Below are positions 31,832 through 40,259 of a stretch of 47,360 bases of DNA, in pieces. Position numbers and translations under genes: made by a program. This stretch comes from Planctomycetota bacterium. Its GTDB lineage: Bacteria; Planctomycetota; UBA1135; UBA2386. The stretch's first letter is position 1, and every line of letters begins with the position of its first letter. The DNA lies in the NCBI GenBank assembly GCA_021776805.1, contig JAJFFD010000088.1:64001-111360 (forward strand), written 5' to 3'. Under the pieces are notes generated by a model. The model made no database searches and had not been told where the DNA came from. It saw only the letters and a program-made list of their open reading frames with translations.

Positions 31832-34594
31832 ATGAGCATGAACGTCACCCCACTCGAGTCCTTCCCCCCGCCGACAAGCTGGGACGACTGGACCGAGCTG
31901 GACGCGAAGGCTTGGCCCAAGAAACTGCCGCGCAACTATCAGCTCATCCCCACCACCTGCTTCAACTGCGAGGCGGCCTGTGGTCTGGTGGCCTACGTGG
32001 ACAAGAAGTCCGCGACGATCCGCAAGCTCGAAGGCAATCCCTATCATCCGGGATCCCGTGGCCGCAACTGCGCCAAGGGACCGGCAACCATCAATCAGGT
32101 CAACGATCCGGATCGCATCCTGTATCCCATGAAGCGATCGGGACCCCGCGGCAGCGGCGAGTTCGAGCGCACAACCTGGGACGAGGTTCTGGACAGTGTT
32201 GCCGCACGCATCCGCAAGGCCATCCAAGAAAAGCGGCTCACCGAAGTCATGTACCATGTGGGCCGCCCAGGGGCGGATGGCTACATGGATCGCGTTCTGC
32301 AATCCTGGGGAGTCGACGGGCACAACAGCCACACCAATGTCTGCTCGGCCTCTGCACGCCTGGGCTACACCCTGGTCTGCGGCCACGATCGCCCATCCCC
32401 GGACTACAGCAAGGCCAAGTTCATCCTGCTGATCAGCGCCCACCTGGAAACGGGCCACTACTTCAATCCGCATGCGCAGCGCATCATCGAGGCGAAGATG
32501 CAGGGGGCCAAGATTGCCACCTGTGACATCCGCCTTTCGAATACGGCCAGCATGTCGGACTACTGGCTGGCGCCGCGCCCGGGAACGGAGGCCTTCCTCC
32601 TGCTCGGTTTCCTCCACGTTCTCTTGCACCGCGAGCTTTTCGATCGGGACTTCGTAGTCCGCTGGGTGGACTGGCGTGGCTGGCTGCGTCAGCACGGCCA
32701 CGAGGGCGGCAAGTTCGAGGATTTTGTCGAGCGCATGAAGGAGACCTATGCGCACGCCGACCCGGCGGCAGTCGCACGCGAAACTGGCGTCGCCGAAGAG
32801 ACCATCATCGAGGTCGCAAAGGAGATTGGCCGGGCGGGAGCTGCCTTCTCATCCCATGTCTGGCGCAACACCGCCAGCGGCAACGAAGGTGGCTGGGAAG
32901 TTGCGCGCTGCCTGCAGGTCCTGAACAGCATGGTGGGCGCCGTCGGCACCATCGGTGGCACCAACCCCAATGGCTGGAACAAGTTCGTCGCCGCGCCCTT
33001 CTCCAAACCCAGCCCGCAGCAAGTTTGGAGCGAACTCCTTTACCCGAAGGAGTGGCCTCTCGCCCACCACGAGCTTTCATTCATCCTGCCGCATCTCCTG
33101 AAGAGCGGCCGAGGCAAAGTCGACACCTACTTCACACGGGTCTACAACCCGGTCTGGACCAATCCGGATGGCCTGACCTGGATTGAGGCCCTGCGCGATG
33201 AGGCCCTGGTCGGACTGCACGCGGCTCTCACCCCCGTATGGAACGAGACCGCGCTCTGGGCGGACTACGTCCTGCCCATGGGAGTTGCGACCGAGCGCCA
33301 CGATCTCATGAGCCAGGAGACCCATGCCGCCCAGTGGATCAGTTTCCGGCAGCCGGTCATGCGCCGCTATCTGGAGAAGCAGGGCAAGAAGGTCGATTGG
33401 ACCTACGAGGCGAATCCCGGCGAAGTTTGGGAGGAGGACGAGTTCTGGATCGCCCTGAGCTGGCGAATCGATCCGGATGGAGAACTCGGCATACGCAAGC
33501 ACTTCGAATCCCCCTATCGCCCGGGCCGCTGCGTCACGATCGACGAATACTACCGCTGGATCTTCGAGAACTCGGTCCCCGGCCTGCCCGAGGCTGCCGC
33601 CAAGGAAGGACTCGAGCCCCTGGAGTACATGCGCGAGCGCGGCGCCTTCCTGGTCAAGGACAACATCTATCAGAGCTACCAGACAGCGCTCAGCAAGGAC
33701 GAGCTGGACAACGTCGAACTCGATGAAGTCGACAACGTCATCCGCAAAGATGACAAGATCATCGGCGCTCTCGTGGACGGCAAGGCCTGCGTCGGCTTCC
33801 CCACCCTCAGTCGACGCCTCGAGTTGACTTCCGATGTTCTGCGCGAATGGTCATGGCCCGAGTATCAGGACGCGGGCTACATCCCGAGTCACGTGCATGA
33901 ATCACGCCTGGACCGGGACAAAGGCGAGTTCCCCCTGGTCTCGACCTTCCGCCTGCCGACCTTGATCCACACCCGCTCAGCCAACTCCAAGTGGCTGACC
34001 GAGCTGTCCAACAGCAATCCGGTGTGGATCCATCCAGAGGATGCGAATCGACTCGGCATTAGCACGGGCGACTTGCTGCGCATCAGCAGCCGGATCGGCT
34101 ACTACGTGAACAAGGCCTGGGTCACCGAGGGCATTCGACCAGGAGTGATCGCCTGCAGCCACCACATGGGCCGCTTCCGCCAACGCGGCGTCGCCCAGGG
34201 GGTCAATCGCTGGCAGCAGCATGAAAGCGACATCAAGGAACTTGGCCAGGGCCGCTACAAAATCGAACGCACCGCCAGCGTCACTGCCTTCGACAGCGCC
34301 GACCCGGACAGCCGTAGAGTTTGGTGGCGCGATGGCGGTGTACACCAGAACTTCATCTTCCCGGTGCAGCCTGATCCTGTCTCCGGCATGCACTGCTGGC
34401 ACCAGAAGGTCACCCTGACCAAGGCCGAGCCCGGCGATTGCTACGGCGACACGGAAGTGGATACGGGCAAGGCCATGGCGGTTTTCGAGGAATGGTTGGC
34501 GCGCACGCGGCCGGCCCAGGGAGATCTACGCCGCCCCCTGCACTTCAAGCGAGTCCTAAGGCCGACCGACGAGGCTTTCCGGCTGGAGAGCTGA
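31832..34594 (+). CDS. Molybdopterin oxidoreductase catalytic subunit (DMSO-reductase superfamily)
   Basis: 920 residues from ATG 31832; the frame reads further upstream only over the preceding gene. A [4Fe-4S] site is present near the N-terminus: TTCFNCEAACGLVAYV and later GRNCAKGPATI. The bis-MGD-binding core follows (HTNVCSASARLGYTLVCGHD; GTEAFLLLGFLHVLL), with Cys of NVCSASA a candidate Mo ligand as in PsrA/PhsA/Nap-like enzymes. The C-terminal dinucleotide-binding domain begins near PLVSTFRLPTLIHTRSANSK. No twin-arginine signal peptide is visible, so the active site is probably cytoplasmic, as in SoeABC-type sulfite dehydrogenases. The substrate (sulfur compound, arsenic or other) cannot be fixed. 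Its last 39 bases overlap the convergent GT4-like gene. Confidence 0.9.
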   Translation: MSMNVTPLESFPPPTSWDDWTELDAKAWPKKLPRNYQLIPTTCFNCEAACGLVAYVDKKSATIRKLEGNPYHPGSRGRNCAKGPATINQVNDPDRILYPMKRSGPRGSGEFERTTWDEVLDSVAARIRKAIQEKRLTEVMYHVGRPGADGYMDRVLQSWGVDGHNSHTNVCSASARLGYTLVCGHDRPSPDYSKAKFILLISAHLETGHYFNPHAQRIIEAKMQGAKIATCDIRLSNTASMSDYWLAPRPGTEAFLLLGFLHVLLHRELFDRDFVVRWVDWRGWLRQHGHEGGKFEDFVERMKETYAHADPAAVARETGVAEETIIEVAKEIGRAGAAFSSHVWRNTASGNEGGWEVARCLQVLNSMVGAVGTIGGTNPNGWNKFVAAPFSKPSPQQVWSELLYPKEWPLAHHELSFILPHLLKSGRGKVDTYFTRVYNPVWTNPDGLTWIEALRDEALVGLHAALTPVWNETALWADYVLPMGVATERHDLMSQETHAAQWISFRQPVMRRYLEKQGKKVDWTYEANPGEVWEEDEFWIALSWRIDPDGELGIRKHFESPYRPGRCVTIDEYYRWIFENSVPGLPEAAAKEGLEPLEYMRERGAFLVKDNIYQSYQTALSKDELDNVELDEVDNVIRKDDKIIGALVDGKACVGFPTLSRRLELTSDVLREWSWPEYQDAGYIPSHVHESRLDRDKGEFPLVSTFRLPTLIHTRSANSKWLTELSNSNPVWIHPEDANRLGISTGDLLRISSRIGYYVNKAWVTEGIRPGVIACSHHMGRFRQRGVAQGVNRWQQHESDIKELGQGRYKIERTASVTAFDSADPDSRRVWWRDGGVHQNFIFPVQPDPVSGMHCWHQKVTLTKAEPGDCYGDTEVDTGKAMAVFEEWLARTRPAQGDLRRPLHFKRVLRPTDEAFRLES

Positions 34595-35602
34595 AGGCGC
34601 GGGTTGCCCCAGAAAGACCTGACTGAAGGCAGCCATCACCGCTTCCGGTCCAAAATCGGCACTGAAGGCGTCGAAGTCCCCCGCCGAAGCGCGGAAGGAC
34701 CAGAGGAGCCGCGCCAGTTCCTCTGGACTGCGATAGTACAGACCCTTGTCGCCGAGAACCTCAATATGGTGCCGGTCCGGACTTCCCGACCAGGTCAGCA
34801 CAGGTTTGTTGCGGATCGAGAACTCGCCGACAGAGAGACCGAAGGTCTCCCCCTCGGAACGGGCGTGAAGCATGCCGTCGCAGGAGTTGATGAAACGCGT
34901 CTTGCGCTGCATATCAGATGTCTTGGCAAGATGAATGATGCGCGGATGATCGAGAAAGGGACGGGTGTTCAACAGCAGGAGAAAGAGGTCGGGACGTCGA
35001 TCCAGAATCAGCGGCAGCACCTCATGCACGAATCGAATATTGAATGTATCCGGTCCTCCATGGCGTCCGAGCACGGTTGCGGTCGCCGGAATGCCGAGCT
35101 CCTCTCGCAGATCGCCCTCCTCCGCCGGGAGATGAACCATGTGGGGAACGACCGGCATGTCCCCGGGACCATGATGCCTGGCGACCCAGCTGGACACCGC
35201 AGCGTAGATGTCACCATGGGGCTGATCTGCAGTGAACACACAGTGAATGGCTAGCTTCCCCCGCGGGGGGCAGGCATGTGCCTGCACCGGCCGCTGACCA
35301 TGATCGATGCGGTAGTAGAGATCCGCATTCTCGAGCAGAGCTTCGAGTTCGCCACGATCCCGATAGAGGCTGACCGAGAATCGTGAGCGAAACTTTTCGA
35401 TGCAGGAGAGATCGGAATGTGCCGGCGCGAGGATCAGCGAACGGTTGTTGAGCAGGCTTTCGTTGAACTGGGCGTAGTCATAGAGGGCGACATCCGTTCC
35501 CCGTTCCTGGAGATGTCCCGCGTCGAAGGCCACTAGTTGCTGTTTCATGGATCCTGCCAGAAGCAGCATCGGCATTTCCCCGACCGACTCTTCAGCGGTC
35601 AT
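34556..35602 (-). CDS. GT4-like glycosyltransferase (divergent)
   Basis: 348 residues. The C-terminal half has the donor-domain features VLGRHGGPDTFNIRFVHEVL, LLLLNTRPFLDHPRIIHLAK and the EX7E motif in ARSEGETFGLSVGEFSIRNK. The N-terminal half is poorly conserved relative to standard GT4 enzymes, with ALYDYAQFNESLLNNRSLIL typical of a small group of short transferases. Residue Glu pair and Gly-rich strand suggest it is active. It is convergent with, and overlaps by 39 bases, the molybdoenzyme gene. The ATG at 35602 is the longest start; internal Met residues at 11 or 12 are possible. The substrate is unknown. Confidence 0.8.
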   Translation of the reverse strand: MTAEESVGEMPMLLLAGSMKQQLVAFDAGHLQERGTDVALYDYAQFNESLLNNRSLILAPAHSDLSCIEKFRSRFSVSLYRDRGELEALLENADLYYRIDHGQRPVQAHACPPRGKLAIHCVFTADQPHGDIYAAVSSWVARHHGPGDMPVVPHMVHLPAEEGDLREELGIPATATVLGRHGGPDTFNIRFVHEVLPLILDRRPDLFLLLLNTRPFLDHPRIIHLAKTSDMQRKTRFINSCDGMLHARSEGETFGLSVGEFSIRNKPVLTWSGSPDRHHIEVLGDKGLYYRSPEELARLLWSFRASAGDFDAFSADFGPEAVMAAFSQVFLGQPAPSALQPESLVGRP

Positions 35603-35754
35603 ACCCTGTAGCGAATAGGCCCTAAGTCTCTAATTTTTTGCTTCCGCTTCTCGGGAAGAGTTTTGCACATGGCCTGGAGAACTCCTAAGTTCCCGCCCCA
35701 GGCGGTAAGGAATCATCGGTGCCAGGGAGGCATCGCGTATCGCCCAACCCTTTT

Positions 35755-35761
35755 GAAAGGA
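35755..35761 (+). promoter_or_regulatory. Strong ribosome-binding site for the DUF3332 gene
   Basis: GAAAGGA lies 8 bases before ATG 35770. It fixes the start at MRKQALGL rather than the in-frame start 51 bases upstream, and the resulting protein has a proper lipoprotein signal. Confidence 0.8.
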
Positions 35762-35769
35762 CTGTTGAT

Positions 35770-36114
35770 ATGCGAAAGCAAGCACTGGGTTTGGCATTGC
35801 TCCTAAGCGTAACGCTGACGAGTTGCTTTGCCGGTCCCCACCAGCTTCGTCGGACTGTCGACGACTGGGACAACAAGATGTACGTCGAGAACCCATGGCT
35901 GGATGCAGCCCTCTGGGTCATCCCGGTCATTCCCTTTGCCAGTCTGGGCGCAACCTTCGTCGACACCTTCGTCGGCGATGCCTACGCCTTCTGGTTCAAG
36001 GACGCCTTCAGTGGCGAGAATGGCACGGGCTACAAGCATCATGACGTGGGTGCAACCCGCAACATGCATAGCTTGCTGGATGACGGCAAGTTCTTGGAGA
36101 TCACGGGCGGCTGA
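35770..36114 (+). CDS. DUF3332 small lipoprotein
   Basis: 114 residues. The N-terminus MRKQALGLALLLSVTLTSCF is a lipoprotein signal with lipobox LTSC. The body matches DUF3332: LRRTVDDWDNKMYVENPWLD, ALWVIPVIPFASLGATFVDT and DAYAFWFKD, i.e. a W-rich N-terminal part and a central hydrophobic hairpin. Members are short predicted outer-membrane or periplasmic lipoproteins with no assigned function. It is monocistronic: strong Shine-Dalgarno, isolated start, and a terminator 49 bases after the stop. Confidence 0.87.
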   Translation: MRKQALGLALLLSVTLTSCFAGPHQLRRTVDDWDNKMYVENPWLDAALWVIPVIPFASLGATFVDTFVGDAYAFWFKDAFSGENGTGYKHHDVGATRNMHSLLDDGKFLEITGG

Positions 36115-36162
36115 AGCCAACCTGATTGACAGGTAAGGCTCTCTTTGCGAGCCGAGCCAGGG

Positions 36163-36187
36163 AATGGCCCAGTTCGACTGGGCCATT
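36163..36187 (+). terminator. Intrinsic terminator of the DUF3332 gene
   Basis: AATGGCCCAG-TTCGA-CTGGGCCATT is a perfect 10-bp stem with a 5-base loop, followed by TCTCTGT. It lies after the plus-strand gene and before the convergent lipoprotein stop (36219). The T-run is short, so efficiency is uncertain, but position and structure fit. Confidence 0.7.
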
Positions 36188-36218
36188 TCTCTGTACCCCG
36201 GCATTGAGCCAGAGCGAA

Positions 36219-36872
36219 CTACTGACGCTGAAAGGACTCGAGCTCGGTGATCACTCCATCCTCGATGCGGCGCACGAAGTAGCCTACTTCCGCGGAGTAC
36301 CAGAGCACCGCAGTCTTGTCCAGGTAGTTGCCCTCACTCACCGGCCGCGAATTGCGCACGATGCGATAACTATCGAAGCTGCCCGCAGGCACGGTGATGG
36401 TCTCCCGCGCATCGCATTCGTAGTTGGCAAGGATCGGAATGGCGTCTCCCGCCAGAGTCTTCAGCAAGTACTCGCAACTCCACTGCTTGCCCACCCATAG
36501 AGGCCAGGTGAGGACCTGATCAGACGGAGCAAACTGACGATCCTGACTCGCAGAGCCCGGCACCGTCTCACTCCGACGACTCAGGTCGAGACCCATCCCA
36601 AAGCGCATCCCTGAACCGACTTCCTGCAGCACATAGCCGTCAGCCTGCTTGTCGGCGACCAGGAGCTCCATGCGGAGTTTTCCCCCGCGCCGGTAGGTAA
36701 AGCGGTCGCCGCGCTGCCAGTGCGGCTGAGGAACCGAATTGTCCGAGGCCGGCGCCGCCCGGTCCATACTCAAGAGGCCGCGACCAGCCGACTCATCGAA
36801 GGTCGGTGTGCTACAGGCAGCGAGACAGCATGCGCTAAGTAGAAGAAGCCGAGACGAAGCGGAGGAAATCAA
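36219..36872 (-). CDS. Hypothetical lipoprotein
   Basis: 217 residues from TTG 36872, overlapping the aspS stop (TTGA). GGGAG sits 6 bases before it. A lipobox is clear: LLLLSACCLAACST, Cys about residue 20. The mature part is all-beta in character (HWQRGDRFTYRRGGKLRMEL, LTWPLWVGKQWSCEYLL, VPAGSFDSYRIVRN, LWYSAEVGYFVRRI), the pattern of periplasmic domains in which a conserved G-x-w follows w-P-L. No enzymatic motif is seen and I do not recognise a named family. Translation may be coupled to aspS, although no functional link is obvious. Confidence 0.85.
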   Translation of the reverse strand: MISSASSRLLLLSACCLAACSTPTFDESAGRGLLSMDRAAPASDNSVPQPHWQRGDRFTYRRGGKLRMELLVADKQADGYVLQEVGSGMRFGMGLDLSRRSETVPGSASQDRQFAPSDQVLTWPLWVGKQWSCEYLLKTLAGDAIPILANYECDARETITVPAGSFDSYRIVRNSRPVSEGNYLDKTAVLWYSAEVGYFVRRIEDGVITELESFQRQ

Positions 36873-38668
36873 GTTTGGCTCCCTGGCTTGGGATTGTGGG
36901 TGAGGATGTGAAGGTCGGCGAGTTGCTCAGGCGCCACTTCGCTGGGAGCATCGCAGAGCAGATCTGTGGCACTGGCGGTCTTGGGGAAGGCGATCACCTC
37001 GCGGATGGACTCGCAGCCCAGAGCGAGGGCCACCAGGCGATCCACCCCGAGGGCAATGCCACCATGGGGTGGCGCGCCATAACGGAAGGCTTCGAGCAAG
37101 AACCCGAACTTGGCCTGCTGTTCCGCCTCGTCCACGCCAAGGAAACTGAAGACTCGCTCTTGGACCTCGCGGCGATGGATACGGATGCTGCCCGAACCGA
37201 GCTCCCAGCCATTCATCACCAGGTCATAGGCGCGTGAACGGATGGACTCCGTGTTCTGCGAGTAGTCGCTGAGATCCCAGTCCACCGGGGCAGTGAAGGG
37301 ATGGTGCGAGCTGTCGTAGCGGCCGTGCTCCTCGTTGTAGAGGAACAGCGGGAAGTTCGTCACCCAGGCAAAGCGGAAGTCGCCCGGGGTTCGCAACCCA
37401 AGATCCGTACCCAGCTTGACCCTGAGCTCACCAAGGGCGCGCAGAACCACGCTGGGACGATCCGCTACAAAGAGCATCAGGTCGCCCCGGGCAGCCCCCA
37501 TGGCGGCCAGGAGCTCCTCACCCGCCTCACCTGCATAGAACCTGCCGATGGGTCCAGTGATGCCCTCGTCCCCCACCTTGCCCCAGGCCAGTCCACGGGC
37601 GCCATACTCGCTGACATAGGCGGTCAGGGCATCGATGGCCTTGCGGGAGAACTTGTCCGCCTGACCCGCGACCAGCAGGCCCTTTACCATTCCATCGTTC
37701 TCGATGGCCCCGCTGAAGACCTTGAAGTCGCTCTTGGCGGCCAACTCACAGATGTCGATGAGCTCCATGCCAAAGCGCAGATCCGGCTTGTCGCTACCGT
37801 AGCGGTTCATGGCCTCCTGGTAGTCGAGGCGCACGAAGGGCTGGGGCAGCTTGGCGCCAAATGCGCTCTCGAAGGCCTTGACCATCATGCCTTCCACCAT
37901 CTGGAGAACGTCCTCCTCCTCGACGAAGGACATCTCCATGTCGATTTGGGTGAACTCTGGCTGGCGATCAGCACGCAGGTCCTCGTCGCGGAAGCAACGA
38001 GCAATCTGGTAGTAGCGATCTGCACCCGCAACCATCATCAGCTGCTTGAAGATCTGCGGACTCTGGGGCAGAGCGAAGAACTTGCCGGGATTGACCCGAC
38101 TCGGGACAAGATAGTCGCGCGCACCTTCCGGCGTGCTTCGGGTGAGGATGGGCGTCTCCACGTCGATGAATTGATTCTCGGCCAGATAGTTGCGGACCGC
38201 CGTGACGAATGCGGCGCGCTTTTCCATGGCCTCGAGCATGGGACGGCGACGCAGATCCAGGTAGCGGTAGCGCATGCGCAACTCTTCTCCGGCCTCCGGA
38301 TTGTCGAGCACCTCGAAGGGTGGCGTATCCGCTTCTTGCAAGACTGTGAGCTGACTCGCGTAGACCTCAATGCCGCCTGTGCTGCGCTTCGGATTGACCT
38401 TGTCCTCATCCCGTCGCGCCACGCGCCCGGTGACTGAGATCACATCCTCGGCGCCAAGCTTGCCCGCAAGCTCGAGCAGCCCGCTGGGTGTGCCCTTGAT
38501 CTCCTCATCGAAGACCAGCTGGGTCACCCCGTAGCGATCGCGGATATCGATGAAGAGGAGACTGCCGTGATGGCGGTTGTTCTCGATCCAACCGTTGAGG
38601 GTCACCTCTTGATCGGCGTGGTCGGGGGTCAGCTCCCCGCAGGTGTGTGTTCGTTGCCAGCTTGCCAT
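36869..38668 (-). CDS. aspS: Aspartate--tRNA ligase (bacterial type)
   Basis: 599 residues. An N-terminal OB anticodon-binding domain (1-110: VTLNGWIENNRHHGSLLFID), class II motif 1 (ETPILTRSTPEGARDYLVPS), motif 2 (YYQIARCFRDEDLRADRQPE), a GAD insertion domain (about 300-410) and motif 3 (GIALGVDRLVALALG) are all present. The GAD insert marks the bacterial AspRS class; whether it is discriminating (Asp only) or also charges tRNA-Asn cannot be decided here. The ATG at 38668 lies directly downstream of a 12-bp hairpin that contains the only GGAGG. Confidence 0.97.
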   Translation of the reverse strand: MASWQRTHTCGELTPDHADQEVTLNGWIENNRHHGSLLFIDIRDRYGVTQLVFDEEIKGTPSGLLELAGKLGAEDVISVTGRVARRDEDKVNPKRSTGGIEVYASQLTVLQEADTPPFEVLDNPEAGEELRMRYRYLDLRRRPMLEAMEKRAAFVTAVRNYLAENQFIDVETPILTRSTPEGARDYLVPSRVNPGKFFALPQSPQIFKQLMMVAGADRYYQIARCFRDEDLRADRQPEFTQIDMEMSFVEEEDVLQMVEGMMVKAFESAFGAKLPQPFVRLDYQEAMNRYGSDKPDLRFGMELIDICELAAKSDFKVFSGAIENDGMVKGLLVAGQADKFSRKAIDALTAYVSEYGARGLAWGKVGDEGITGPIGRFYAGEAGEELLAAMGAARGDLMLFVADRPSVVLRALGELRVKLGTDLGLRTPGDFRFAWVTNFPLFLYNEEHGRYDSSHHPFTAPVDWDLSDYSQNTESIRSRAYDLVMNGWELGSGSIRIHRREVQERVFSFLGVDEAEQQAKFGFLLEAFRYGAPPHGGIALGVDRLVALALGCESIREVIAFPKTASATDLLCDAPSEVAPEQLADLHILTHNPKPGSQT

Positions 38669-38674
38669 GGTGAT

Positions 38675-38702
38675 TCGCCCGCCTCCAAGGGGAGGCGGGC
38701 GA
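38675..38702 (-). promoter_or_regulatory. 12-bp hairpin 6 bases upstream of the aspS ATG
   Basis: In the mRNA, UCGCCCGCCUCC pairs perfectly with GGAGGCGGGCGA across a CCUU loop. The 3' arm contains the only GGAGG upstream of aspS, 13 bases before the ATG, so folding would hide it. No U-run follows on the minus strand; the T-rich stretch GTGTTTTA is at the other end, so as a terminator it would act only on plus-strand transcripts. A translational control element is the simplest reading. Confidence 0.5.
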
Positions 38703-38754
38703 GTGTTTTACCGCTGGCAGCAGGGAATGCGAAGTGTTTGTCCGGGGACTGGCT

Positions 38755-39480
38755 TCAGCGCTTCTCGAGGGCCGCTTTCAGCTCTGCGACCTGCTTCTCG
38801 AGGAGGGCCATCCTCGCCTGCAGGGACTTGTCCTCTTCGGCACGCGTCTCGGCCGCAGCCGCGTCGATCTTGCGGATAATCTCCACCGCCTGGTTGACCT
38901 GCGGGGCGAAGCCCTGCAGCAGAAGGGCTCGGCCATTGCCCACGCTTCCCGGGGTCAGGCCGATTCCGCCGGCTCCACCCTGGGCGAAGAAGGGCCTCAG
39001 CTGATTCTGCACCGTGTTGGCGTTGATATGTTTCAAGGGAACGGTGGTGAGGATGGTAACCCCCTGCAACCCTCGATACTCCCCCACCCGAGCTAGGGGC
39101 ACGTACTCGGCGCAGCTGCTGAGCTCACTCCGCTTCGGCCCGGTCATAGCGATGAGCTCGTAGATACCTCGCTCCTTGTCGCGAGTGATTCTCGCAAATC
39201 CCCGGGTGTAGAACAGAGTGCAGGTCACTTCATCACAAGCGCGCTGGTCCAGTTCCATGCGTCGATCGATGACGACCATGCCGTTGCTGGCATTCTCTAC
39301 TTCCTTGGGGTTGTAGATGTAATGTCGATCAAGGTACTCCCCCGAGCTCTTGATCAAGTCAACCAAGCTGTACTCGCCGACTTCCAGGATAAATGGTTCC
39401 TTCGGTTCCGCGTCTTGTGCGTGCAGAGCGCAACCCAAGAGCGAAGCGAAGACGAGATTGATAACGCAGATTCTGATCAT
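38755..39480 (-). CDS. Exported secretin N-domain-like protein with C-terminal coiled coil (paralogue 2)
   Basis: 241 residues. A signal peptide (MIRICVINLVFASLLGCALH) precedes a segment at about 28-75 resembling an STN/N0 domain (FILEVGEYSLVDLIKSSGEY). A segment at about 140-205 resembles a secretin N1 domain (VPLKHINANTVQNQLRPFFA, GNGRALLLQGFAPQVNQAVE). The last 35 residues form a coiled coil (ARMALLEKQVAELKAALEKR). There is no beta-barrel secretin domain, so it cannot be a channel by itself. GAGGAG lies 6-7 bases before the ATG. It is the second of two adjacent paralogues, 35 bases apart. It may act as a periplasmic partner of a secretin or pilus machine encoded elsewhere. Confidence 0.8.
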   Translation of the reverse strand: MIRICVINLVFASLLGCALHAQDAEPKEPFILEVGEYSLVDLIKSSGEYLDRHYIYNPKEVENASNGMVVIDRRMELDQRACDEVTCTLFYTRGFARITRDKERGIYELIAMTGPKRSELSSCAEYVPLARVGEYRGLQGVTILTTVPLKHINANTVQNQLRPFFAQGGAGGIGLTPGSVGNGRALLLQGFAPQVNQAVEIIRKIDAAAAETRAEEDKSLQARMALLEKQVAELKAALEKR

Positions 39481-39515
39481 GGCATCTCCTCAGCAAGCTC
39501 CCCTGGCTCACTTGC

Positions 39516-40253
39516 TCAGCCTTCGGCTCCAACCTTCTCCAACTTCTCAACCCGCTTCTCGAGAGCCCGTAAGCGTCCCTCGATCTCTTCGGATTGACGA
39601 CCCTCTTTCGCACTGTCCGCCGCTTCCTGATCAACCAGGCGAAGCAGCTGGCATGCGCCGAATACCTGCGGGGCCGGACCCTGCAGCAGGAGGGCGGTGC
39701 CATTGCCGACGCTTCCCGGTATCAAGGACATGCCGGCTCCACCACCCTGGGCGAAGAAGGGCCGCAATTGCGCCGTCGCAATATTGGCGTCGATATGCTC
39801 CAGCTTGACGTGGGTCATGATGCTCACCCCGACGAGGTTGCGGTACCCATCGAGTTCGTCCATAGGAACGTATTCCGAGTGCAAGCCAAGCTGTCCACGC
39901 TTCGGGCCGTTGACTGCGATCCATTCGTAGATGCCACGATCCTTGTCGATGGTCATGCGAGCGAAGCCCCGGGTGTAGAGCAGTTGGCAGATGACCTCCT
40001 CGCAGCCCTTCGCATCCAATACCAAGCGCTGCTGCAGGTTCACTTCGCCCGCCACCGGGTTATTGATCTCCCCTGGGTTGTACAGGTGATTGCGCTTGAG
40101 AAACTTGCCCGAGCGGTTCACCAAATCGATTAGTGAGTGTTCCCCCGCTTCCAGAACGAACTTGCCACTGTCCTCTCGGGCCAGTTCTTGGGCGAGCATT
40201 GGCGTTGCAAAGACCAGGGCGCTCAGCGCCAGAGATGTAAGTGTTGTCTTCAT
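39516..40253 (-). CDS. Exported secretin N-domain-like protein with C-terminal coiled coil (paralogue 1)
   Basis: 245 residues from ATG 40253. A longer reading from 40268 is possible but would begin inside its own Shine-Dalgarno. The signal peptide is MKTTLTSLALSALVFATPML. The same layout as its neighbour follows: FVLEAGEHSLIDLVNRSGKF (N0-like), YTRGFARMTIDKDRGIYEWI, VKLEHIDANIATAQLRPFFA and LIPGSVGNGTALLLQGPAPQ (N1-like), then a charged coiled coil (RLRALEKRVEKLEKVG). The blocks LRPFFAQGG and PGSVGNG..LLLQG are nearly identical to the paralogue, indicating tandem duplication. N0/N1 domains in GspD-type secretins contact inner-membrane partners; the free-standing form here is a candidate adaptor. 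The exact role is unknown. Confidence 0.8.
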   Translation of the reverse strand: MKTTLTSLALSALVFATPMLAQELAREDSGKFVLEAGEHSLIDLVNRSGKFLKRNHLYNPGEINNPVAGEVNLQQRLVLDAKGCEEVICQLLYTRGFARMTIDKDRGIYEWIAVNGPKRGQLGLHSEYVPMDELDGYRNLVGVSIMTHVKLEHIDANIATAQLRPFFAQGGGAGMSLIPGSVGNGTALLLQGPAPQVFGACQLLRLVDQEAADSAKEGRQSEEIEGRLRALEKRVEKLEKVGAEG

Positions 40254-40259
40254 AGGCAT

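Noticed and set aside
35661..35689. TTGCAC-17-TAAGTT as a promoter of the DUF3332 gene
   Set aside because: Only three of six bases match at each hexamer; not distinguishable from chance.
37301..38437. 378-codon open frame antisense to aspS
   Set aside because: The aspS motifs are unambiguous on the other strand; this frame has no family features.
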